From contig NTKK01000010.1 in NCBI GenBank assembly GCA_002457675.1, forward strand, positions 1-47,762: 47,762 bases of DNA, given 5' to 3'. The stretch comes from Bacteroidetes bacterium MED-G17 (GTDB lineage Bacteria > Bacteroidota > Bacteroidia > NS11-12g > UBA9320). The notes under the pieces were generated by a model that saw nothing but the letters and a program-made list of their open reading frames with translations, ran no database searches and was not told the origin of the DNA. A program made the translations under genes and the position numbers. Below, in pieces: positions 41,995 to 47,762 of the stretch. Position 1 is the stretch's first letter; the number at the start of each line of letters is the position of its first letter.

Positions 41995-42760
41995 TTATTC
42001 TTTGTCTTTTGGCTTCGAAAGCAAAAATTGCGGCTGCTACTGAAACATTTAAACTATCATTTTTACCAAGCATTGGAATTTTAATTCTCTTACCCGCCTT
42101 TTTTTTCCAAAAATCACTTATACCTGAATTTTCTGTTCCTAAAACAAATGCAGTTGCACTTGTGTAGTTTTCATCAAGGTAATTGTTGGAATTTTGAAGG
42201 TCTGTTGCAAATATTTTAATCTGATTTTCTTGAAGCCACTGATACAGTTCTTCATTTTGGGTAAGTGCAATTTTTTGAGAAAATAGGCACCCAACACTGC
42301 TTCTTATGGCATTTGGGCTATACAAATCACAGTTTGAATTGGTAAGAATAACTGCCTCAGCTTGGATAGCATCTGCTGTACGTAATATAGCACCTATGTT
42401 ACCTGGTTTTTCTACAGATTCTAAGATAAAATAAATGCCATCTTTTGTTGGCTTTAAGTCTTTTAGATTGTGCCTTTTCCTTTCAAAAATAGCTAACAAT
42501 GAATCGCCATCTTTTCGATATAAAATTGAATTTAGTAGGTCAGCTTTTAGCTTTACAACTAAATCAGTAAAATTTTTAAGAGACGCTGGCAATGTTCCAC
42601 CAACATATAATTCCTTTAATCTATAGTTAGAAGCCAACGCGAAAGTGATTTCCTTTTCTCCTTCAACTAAAAAAATATTCTCTTTTTTGCATAAGGATTT
42701 TTTTGTACTGAGTTGTTTGAGTCGTTTAATTTTTGGATTTGAAGAGCTAAATATATGCAT
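41978..42760 (-). CDS. TrmH/SpoU-family RNA 2'-O-methyltransferase
   Basis: This 260-residue SPOUT-fold methyltransferase has an N-terminal substrate-binding segment (I-K-R-L-K-Q-L, F-L-V-E-G-E-K-E near 30). The C-terminal SpoU domain has E-S-V-E-K-P-G-N-I-G-A-I-L-R-T-A-D near 114, the knot motif L-G-T-E-N-S-G-I near 206 and I-P-M-L-G-K-N-D-S-L-N-V-S-V-A near 228. It probably methylates a ribose in rRNA or tRNA; the target is not evident. It is squeezed between the mutase gene (1-nt gap) and meaB (17-nt overlap), so it is translated from the propionate-metabolism transcript. Confidence 0.9.
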   Translation of the reverse strand: MHIFSSSNPKIKRLKQLSTKKSLCKKENIFLVEGEKEITFALASNYRLKELYVGGTLPASLKNFTDLVVKLKADLLNSILYRKDGDSLLAIFERKRHNLKDLKPTKDGIYFILESVEKPGNIGAILRTADAIQAEAVILTNSNCDLYSPNAIRSSVGCLFSQKIALTQNEELYQWLQENQIKIFATDLQNSNNYLDENYTSATAFVLGTENSGISDFWKKKAGKRIKIPMLGKNDSLNVSVAAAIFAFEAKRQRINEEPF

Positions 42761-42761
42761 A

Positions 42762-45700
42762 TTATTTAGCCATTTTATTCAAAATTTCGACGGCAGCTTC
42801 TCCCAAAATGGTTCCAGGACCAAAAATAAAATCGATTCCCATTTTTTTCAATTCAGAGTGGTCGCTTTCAGGAATTACACCACCAACAACAAGGATTACA
42901 TTAGAAAAATCTTGTTCTTTTAACTGTTTCATCAATTGAGGGATAAGTGTAGTGTGACCTCCAGCCATACTTGATATTCCTATAATATGAACATCATTTT
43001 CAACAGCTTGATTGACCACTTCAGCAGGGGTTTGAAAAAGAGGGCCTACGTCAACATCAAAACCAATATCTGAAAAGCCCGATGCTATAATTTTTGCTCC
43101 CCTATCATGACCGTCTTGCCCCATTTTCGCTACAAGAATTCTGGGCCTTCTTCCATGTTCATCAACAAATTTTTGGATCAAAATTTGAGCTTTTTGAAAA
43201 TGATGTTCTGCCTCCATTTCTTTCAAATATACGCCCGTAATGACGCTATTACTGGCTTGATACCTTCCGTATACTTGTTCCAATGCAGTAGATATTTCAC
43301 CCAATGTGCATCGGTGTTCTGCAGCATAAACACATGATTCAAGAATACCTAGGTTGTTATTTGCTTTAGAGGTTATATTCTCAAGCGCTTGTTTCACTAA
43401 CTTTTCATTTCTATTCTTTTTAATTTCTCTCAAGCTTTCTAATTGACTTTTTCTCACCAATTTGTTATCAATTTTCAATATGTCAATTTTTGAATTTTGC
43501 TCTCGCTTAAAATAATTTACGCCAACAATTTTATGGGATCCTTGGTCTATTTTGGCTTGTTTTTCTGTCGCAGATTCCTCGATTTTAAGTTTTGGAATGC
43601 CTCCTTGGATGGCTTTTGCCATTCCTCCATGGTTTTCAATTTCTTCTAAAAGTTTATACGCTTTGTTTTTTAGCTGTTGAGTTAAATTTTCAAGATGTGT
43701 GCTTCCACCAAAGGCATCTACAAAATCTACAACACCAGATTTTTTTTGAAGATATTTCTGAGTATTTCTTGCAATTGCTGCGGAAAAATCAGTAGGTAGT
43801 GCAATAGCTTCATCAAGCGAGTTTGTGTGGAGAGACTGAGTTCCTCCTAAAGTTGCTGCTAGTGCTTCCAAGTAAGTTCTAGCAACATTATTGTACGGAT
43901 TTTGGGCAGTTAAGGACCAACCTGAGGTTTGGCAATGCGTTCTTAGCATAAGACTTTTGGGATTTTGAGGTTCATATTTTTGCACCAGTTCTGCCCAAAG
44001 TTCCCTTCCGGCCCTTAATTTGGCAATTTCTTCATAGAAATTCATCCCAACACCCCAAAAAAATGACAACCTTGGTGCAAAATCATCAATATTTAAGCCT
44101 GCTTTTATCCCTTGTCTTATATATTCTAAGCCATTTGCCAAAGTATAAGCCAACTCTAATTCTGAGCTCGCTCCTGCTTCTTGCATATGATAACCACTGA
44201 TTGAAATACTATTAAACTTAGGCATATTTTTGGCAGTATAGTTAAAGATATCGCCAATTATTTTCATGGATGCCTCGGGTGGGTAGATATATGTATTCCT
44301 CACCATAAATTCCTTTAGAATGTCGTTTTGTATGGTACCACTAAGTTTTTCTTTTGGGACACCCTGCTCTTCTGCAGCCACAATAAAAAATGCTAGAATA
44401 GGCAGAACTGCACCATTCATGGTCATGGAAACAGAAATCTTATCCAATGGAATTCCATCAAATAAAGCTTTCATATCTTCAACTGTATCTATGGCAACTC
44501 CTGACATACCCACATCTCCATACACCCTAGGATTATCCGAATCATATCCTCTGTGGGTGGCTAAATCAAATGCTACAGATAAACCTTTTTGTCCCGCTTT
44601 TAAATTTCTTTTATAAAAGGCATTGGATTCTTGTGCTGTTGAAAAACCAGCATATTGGCGAATGGTCCATGGTCTTTTTACATACATCGTACTGTAAGGT
44701 CCCCTAGTATACGGTGCCAAACCTGCAGCTTGATATTTATGCTCTTTTGTTCTTTTTTCTGTTTTTTGTTCGAGTGCTGTTGGTTGGGCAATTTTATCTA
44801 TTAGGTTTTTAGCCAAGTCGGCACTTATTTTTTCAATTACGTAGCTGCCACCAAATGGATTTTTACAGTTAGCAAGTTCTGCCTCAGAAAGTATAACTTC
44901 AATTGTTTCATAGGCTGCAAAATTCTCTTCTAATCTATTGTGGTCAATAGACAAAAAATCCGCATTGATCAATGCGCCCATGCAAACTTGATGTGATATG
45001 TTAATAAGGTGGTTGGCTTTTTCAGCACTTTCTTCAAAATGGCCACATTCTATATGAATTTGAAGTTTTATATCTTGTTTAAAATGTATTTTAGCCCATT
45101 CATAAAAAACATACCGAAAGGCACGAATAGATGATATTTCCTCTATTAAATGCTCACCAATTTGCCAAGTAACCAGTAATTTTTGAACGGAGCTTCCAAG
45201 AAGCTCATTAGAAATTTTTTCAAAAAGATTTCCAATTGAATTTTCTAGGCTGTTTTCGTCCTTGAATTTTATAACATGAAAAGTCTTTAATTGCAATGGA
45301 TTAACTTGTTCTGTTTCGCCATCAAGTGGATTTGGCGCTATATGACAGTAGGTATTATTGTCTAAAATGGGCTCAAATTTTTGACCCCAACAATACAAAA
45401 ATTTGTCTGCAGCCCTAGGTAAAATAATTTCAAAATCCCAATCTTTTGGCATCGGAGTAAAGGAGTCAATTGCATCTTCAATTTGGTAACTAGGCAACTT
45501 GGAAGCATTAAGGAATAATTTAGGTGTAGGCTGATTAGAAAACTTTCTAAACAAATTATCTAATTTTCTATTGTCACTAGAAATGGGGCAAAACAAACAT
45601 GGCCGTGAATAATTATCTGTTGCATTTGCTTGAGAAATATTTTGCCAGTTTGTCGGGAGATCTTCTTGAGTTAAAAAAGGGCTATAGGCGCGTCCATCTC

Positions 45701-45797
45701 TATTAATGAAACTTGGAATCTTTTCAAGCTCAATATTTAAATCTTTAGAGATTTTTTTATACCAATCAGCTTTTGTTGTCGGATAGAAAGAATCCAT
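42762..45797 (-). CDS. Methylmalonyl-CoA mutase, MutA-like and MutB-like parts fused in one chain
   Basis: This enzyme interconverts methylmalonyl-CoA and succinyl-CoA using adenosylcobalamin. The 1011-residue chain has two parts. Residues 1 to about 335 resemble a shortened, non-catalytic MutA subunit: [23 protein letters not shown] parallels the MutA N-P-x-G-G-S-Y end. Residues about 350-1011 are a complete Mut[14 protein letters not shown] near 367, [21 protein letters not shown], and a B12-binding domain with D-G-H-D-R-G (His about 897) and V-V-G-G-V-I-P. No GTPase domain lies between them, so it is not IcmF. MeaB is encoded two genes downstream. No stop or frameshift separates the halves. 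Confidence 0.92.
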   Translation of the reverse strand: MDSFYPTTKADWYKKISKDLNIELEKIPSFINRDGRAYSPFLTQEDLPTNWQNISQANATDNYSRPCLFCPISSDNRKLDNLFRKFSNQPTPKLFLNASKLPSYQIEDAIDSFTPMPKDWDFEIILPRAADKFLYCWGQKFEPILDNNTYCHIAPNPLDGETEQVNPLQLKTFHVIKFKDENSLENSIGNLFEKISNELLGSSVQKLLVTWQIGEHLIEEISSIRAFRYVFYEWAKIHFKQDIKLQIHIECGHFEESAEKANHLINISHQVCMGALINADFLSIDHNRLEENFAAYETIEVILSEAELANCKNPFGGSYVIEKISADLAKNLIDKIAQPTALEQKTEKRTKEHKYQAAGLAPYTRGPYSTMYVKRPWTIRQYAGFSTAQESNAFYKRNLKAGQKGLSVAFDLATHRGYDSDNPRVYGDVGMSGVAIDTVEDMKALFDGIPLDKISVSMTMNGAVLPILAFFIVAAEEQGVPKEKLSGTIQNDILKEFMVRNTYIYPPEASMKIIGDIFNYTAKNMPKFNSISISGYHMQEAGASSELELAYTLANGLEYIRQGIKAGLNIDDFAPRLSFFWGVGMNFYEEIAKLRAGRELWAELVQKYEPQNPKSLMLRTHCQTSGWSLTAQNPYNNVARTYLEALAATLGGTQSLHTNSLDEAIALPTDFSAAIARNTQKYLQKKSGVVDFVDAFGGSTHLENLTQQLKNKAYKLLEEIENHGGMAKAIQGGIPKLKIEESATEKQAKIDQGSHKIVGVNYFKREQNSKIDILKIDNKLVRKSQLESLREIKKNRNEKLVKQALENITSKANNNLGILESCVYAAEHRCTLGEISTALEQVYGRYQASNSVITGVYLKEMEAEHHFQKAQILIQKFVDEHGRRPRILVAKMGQDGHDRGAKIIASGFSDIGFDVDVGPLFQTPAEVVNQAVENDVHIIGISSMAGGHTTLIPQLMKQLKEQDFSNVILVVGGVIPESDHSELKKMGIDFIFGPGTILGEAAVEILNKMAK

Positions 45798-45808
45798 TCT
45801 TGTTTAAG

Positions 45809-45816
45809 CAAACTTA
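45809..45816 (-). promoter_or_regulatory. -7-like element (TAAGTTTG) before the mutase operon
   Basis: A perfect TAnnTTTG on the minus strand ends 11 nt before the mutase ATG, in the 50-nt divergent gap with the enoyl-CoA hydratase gene. No -33 partner at the usual spacing was found. Confidence 0.4.
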
Positions 45817-45847
45817 AGTATTCTCAAAATTATGTTTATTTGAAACG

Positions 45848-46627
45848 ATGGCAGAGTTCCAATTTATAGACGTAAGAAAAGTCCAAAATGCTTGTATTAT
45901 CACCATCAACCGTGAAGAAAAAATGAATGCATTAAACAGGCATTTATTACAGGAAATTAAACGGGCAGTTGAAGTGGCTGAAAAAAATGATGAAAATCAC
46001 GGAATTATTCTAACTGGCAAAGGAGGAAAAGCTTTTGCAGCAGGTGCAGATATTGCAGAATTTGCAGATTTTGATTCCAAGGAGGGGAAAGCCATGAGTG
46101 CTGAAGGACACGAGGTAATGAATGCTCTGGAACAATGCAGCAAGCCAACCATTGCTGCGATCAATGGTTATGCGCTGGGTGGAGGGAATGAACTTGCCAT
46201 GGCTTGTCATTTAAGAATTGCTAGCCCAAACGCGGTATTTGGTCAGCCCGAAGTGAAATTGGGATTGCCACCGGGCTATGGAGGTACACAAAGATTGATT
46301 CAATTGGTAGGAAAAGCAAAAGCACTTGAGCTAAATATGACAGGCAAAAACATCCAAGCTGAAGAAGCACATCATATAGGCTTGGTTAATGCTATAGTAA
46401 AACAAGAAGATTTAATGAAGTATTGTTTAGATATCATTTCCACAATTTCAAAACGCTCGCCCATGGCAATTGCATCTATTATTCGGTGTACAAATGCCTA
46501 TTTTTCTGAACAAGATGGACACAAAACTGAAATTGAGGAATTTGGCAATTCATTCCAAACAGATGACTTTTCTGAGGGAACATCTGCTTTTTTAAACAAA
46601 ACAAAAGCCAATTTTAGAAAATCATGA
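45848..46627 (+). CDS. Enoyl-CoA hydratase
   Basis: This crotonase-fold enzyme of 259 residues hydrates trans-2-enoyl-CoA in fatty-acid or branched-chain degradation. The first oxyanion loop is A-F-A-A-G-A-D-I near residue 62. Both catalytic glutamates are present, in G-G-G-N-E-L-A-M-A near 111 and F-G-Q-P-E-V-K-L-G near 133, followed by P-G-Y-G-G-T-Q-R-L. This differs from the other crotonase in the window (5425-6210), which lacks both. It is divergent from the mutase operon by 50 nt. Its stop overlaps the DUF1573 gene by ATGA (46624-46627). Confidence 0.93.
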   Translation: MAEFQFIDVRKVQNACIITINREEKMNALNRHLLQEIKRAVEVAEKNDENHGIILTGKGGKAFAAGADIAEFADFDSKEGKAMSAEGHEVMNALEQCSKPTIAAINGYALGGGNELAMACHLRIASPNAVFGQPEVKLGLPPGYGGTQRLIQLVGKAKALELNMTGKNIQAEEAHHIGLVNAIVKQEDLMKYCLDIISTISKRSPMAIASIIRCTNAYFSEQDGHKTEIEEFGNSFQTDDFSEGTSAFLNKTKANFRKS

Positions 46628-47019
46628 TAAGCAAGAATGTCTTTTTATGCTTTTTCTCTTTTATCCTATGTATTAGCGGTAAAGGCCAAGTAGTAGATTC
46701 CTCAGCAAAAATTAAACTGGTCCATCAATTTCATGATTTTGGAGATTTACAAGAAGGAACCTTAGCAAAAACAAAATTTACTATCGTAAGCGTTGGCCAA
46801 GTTCCTCTTTGGATATCGAGTATAGAGCGGAGTTGTGGTTGCACTACACCCCGATGGCCAAAAGATCCGATTGCTCCCGGCGACACTGCGCATATTGAAG
46901 TATGGTTTAATACAGAAAACAGAAATGGTCATTTCACCAAAACTTTGCGTATTATAAGTAATAATAAGGGAGGGGAAGTACCAATAAGCATTATTGGGAA
47001 TATAATCAAAGCACAATAA
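46624..47019 (+). CDS. DUF1573 domain secreted protein (first of tandem pair)
   Basis: This 131-residue protein has a signal peptide (about 1-22, ending G-K-G-Q). The DUF1573 domain is an Ig-like fold with H-D-F-G-D-L-Q-E-G-T near residue 38 and the hallmark S-C-G-C-T-T-P near 71, followed by P-I-A-P-G-D-T. The function of the family is unknown; the paired Cys could bind metal or form a disulphide. It overlaps the enoyl-CoA hydratase gene by 4 nt, probably only for co-transcription. The next gene is a paralogue 65 nt away. Confidence 0.88.
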   Translation: MISKNVFLCFFSFILCISGKGQVVDSSAKIKLVHQFHDFGDLQEGTLAKTKFTIVSVGQVPLWISSIERSCGCTTPRWPKDPIAPGDTAHIEVWFNTENRNGHFTKTLRIISNNKGGEVPISIIGNIIKAQ

Positions 47020-47045
47020 GTTCGTGTTTTCTTTTTGGCACGACA

Positions 47046-47077
47046 TTTGTTAAAAAATACTACAAGTAATACATTTG
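47046..47077 (+). promoter_or_regulatory. Promoter for the second DUF1573 gene
   Basis: TTTG (47046-47049), a 20-nt spacer and a perfect TACATTTG (47070-47077) match the Bacteroidota consensus. The -7 ends 7 nt before the ATG at 47085, so little or no 5' leader is expected. Confidence 0.6.
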
Positions 47078-47084
47078 ACTAACA

Positions 47085-47522
47085 ATGAAAAAGATAATTA
47101 TCGCATCGGCTCTATTTTTTGGCTTTTTTTATACAAGCCAAGGCCAAGACAAAGTGACTCTTCAAGACGCTAAAGTATCAAAATTGGTTTTTGAAAAAAC
47201 CCAACATGATTTTGGCACCATTGAAGAAGGTACGCAAGCTACTATCCAATTTAAATTCGTTAATAAAGGCAATGCAGATGCTCTGCTTACTTCTGTTAAG
47301 GCTTCTTGTGGTTGCACCACACCAAAATGGACAAAAGAGCCAATCCCTCCTGGAGGTGAAGGCTTTATCACCGCCATTTATAATTCACAAGGTCGGCCAG
47401 GTAATTTTGTCAAAACCATAACGGTGAAGAGCAATAGTGAAAATGGTACAGACCATCTTACCATAAAGGGTTATGTGAAAACAAAGCCAAAAACACCCCA
47501 GTCACCAGTGTTAAACAAATAA
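47085..47522 (+). CDS. DUF1573 domain secreted protein (second of tandem pair)
   Basis: This 145-residue protein has a signal peptide (about 1-20, ending S-Q-G-Q). It has the same domain as its neighbour: H-D-F-G-T-I-E-E-G-T near residue 42, A-S-C-G-C-T-T-P-K-W near 75, P-I-P-P-G-G-E near 87, and a short Lys/Pro tail. The two proteins differ most at the N-terminus and the tail, consistent with an old tandem duplication. Unlike the first copy it has its own clear promoter and ends at a strong terminator, so it is an independent unit. The function is unknown. Confidence 0.88.
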   Translation: MKKIIIASALFFGFFYTSQGQDKVTLQDAKVSKLVFEKTQHDFGTIEEGTQATIQFKFVNKGNADALLTSVKASCGCTTPKWTKEPIPPGGEGFITAIYNSQGRPGNFVKTITVKSNSENGTDHLTIKGYVKTKPKTPQSPVLNK

Positions 47523-47532
47523 TTTCTCAAAA

Positions 47533-47556
47533 ACTAAAAAACTAAAAAACTAAAAG
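47533..47556 (+). repeat. Three tandem 8-bp repeats before the terminator
   Basis: ACTAAAAA, ACTAAAAA and ACTAAAAG occur head to tail between the stop codon of the second DUF1573 gene and the terminator stem. The last copy runs into the A side of the stem. Confidence 0.6.
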
Positions 47557-47579
47557 CCCGCTGACAGCGGGCTTTTTTT
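47552..47579 (+). terminator. Strong intrinsic terminator
   Basis: An 8-bp GC-rich stem (AGCCCGCT / AGCGGGCT) with a 3-nt GAC loop is flanked by A residues that can extend it and followed by seven T residues. It ends the DUF1573 transcript and is the only strong GC-rich terminator I saw in the window. Confidence 0.92.
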
Positions 47580-47586
47580 ATATGTT

Positions 47587-47618
47587 TTTGGCTCTTCATA
47601 AAATAATATTTACATTCG
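47587..47618 (+). promoter_or_regulatory. Possible promoter for the terminal lipoprotein gene
   Basis: TTTG (47587-47590), a 20-nt spacer and TACATTCG (47611-47618, one mismatch) have the same layout as the promoter at 47046. The ATG at 47641 follows 22 nt later. Confidence 0.4.
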
Positions 47619-47640
47619 AGATTAAATAAAGTATAAATTC

Positions 47641-47762
47641 ATGAATTTTAAATCCTTATCTATTGGAATATTTGTTTTTACAATATTCCTTTCTGCTTGT
47701 TCAACTTCAAACCAAGTTGTTTCTAACAAGCGTAAATTAAACAAACGTTTCACGATAACTCA
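47641..47762 (+). CDS. Partial lipoprotein, cut by the window end
   Basis: This open frame starts at ATG 47641 and runs off the window after about 40 codons. It begins M-N-F-K-S-L-S, followed by a hydrophobic stretch and the lipobox L-S-A-C (Cys near residue 20), then S-T-S-N-Q. It is therefore a lipoprotein by signal peptidase II rules. A basic segment K-R-K-L-N-K-R follows. Nothing can be said about its function from this portion. It has its own promoter-like sequence after the terminator. Confidence 0.7.
   Translation, partial: MNFKSLSIGIFVFTIFLSACSTSNQVVSNKRKLNKRFTIT

Noticed and set aside
42762-45797. IcmF (fused isobutyryl-CoA mutase) identity for the mutase
   Set aside because: IcmF has a G-protein domain between the B12 and mutase parts. 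No P-loop is seen here, the B12 domain is C-terminal, and MeaB is a separate gene.

Overview
The window is 47.8 kb of low-GC, gene-dense chromosomal DNA from a member of the Bacteroidota. The evidence is a type IX secretion (gliding-type) C-terminal domain on a large cysteine-rich surface protein, families largely confined to this phylum (Lacal_2735, DUF4783 beside nadC, DUF2911, DUF1573), an AsnRS with a coiled-coil insertion, no obvious Shine-Dalgarno signals, and recurrent promoters of the Bacteroidota type (TTTG, about 20 nt, TAnnTTTG). A degenerate secreted-protein start with an A-x-H-A-M-G-A-D motif recalls Saprospirales-like relatives, but I cannot place the organism below phylum. I saw no tRNA, rRNA, CRISPR array, insertion sequence, phage or integron.

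Layout. 108-2079 (minus): a prokaryotic pentameric ligand-gated ion channel homologue followed 1 nt later by a DUF481-like outer-membrane barrel. 2080-2720: the one long gene-poor stretch, holding the remnant of a secreted adhesin-like gene. 2721-8261: a small secreted protein facing a minus-strand run rpoN, PAP2-like membrane protein, enoyl-CoA hydratase, aconitase. 8323-13224: asnS, folA, a Lacal_2735 protein, nadC with DUF4783, and a 2Fe-2S ferredoxin overlapping its likely NADPH reductase. 13327-18658 (plus): a VWA-domain membrane protein, rpsO, pnp, murQ. 18655-28368: a CNNM/CBS transporter (minus), then a GT-C/TPR membrane protein, the T9SS surface protein, pyrC and a BNR-repeat secreted protein (plus). 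28435-35705: a periplasmic folding block with a PpiD-like foldase facing a minus-strand operon of two double-parvulin proteins, a SurA-like lipoprotein and a MoxR ATPase. 35797-39337: DUF2911 protein, a GT39-like enzyme and a PAS-UbiA fusion. 39407-45797 (minus): a propionate/branched-chain block with a fused methylmalonyl-CoA mutase, a TrmH-family methyltransferase, MeaB and an acyl-CoA carboxylase beta chain. 45848-end (plus): enoyl-CoA hydratase, two tandem DUF1573 proteins, a strong terminator and the start of a lipoprotein.

How it fits together. Most genes are housekeeping: TCA cycle, one-carbon and NAD synthesis, translation, RNA decay and wall recycling. The adenosylcobalamin mutase, its MeaB chaperone and the biotin-dependent carboxyltransferase form a coherent acyl-CoA pathway. 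Four SurA/PpiD-type proteins supply envelope folding for the surface proteins.

The most interesting items are the pLGIC/outer-membrane-barrel pair, the MutA-MutB single-chain mutase, the PAS-UbiA fusion, the GT-C/TPR protein with an unusual N-terminal domain, very short or absent 5' leaders at many genes, and six tail-to-tail gene pairs that overlap or abut and leave no room for terminators. All assignments rest on reading motifs by eye; no database search was run.
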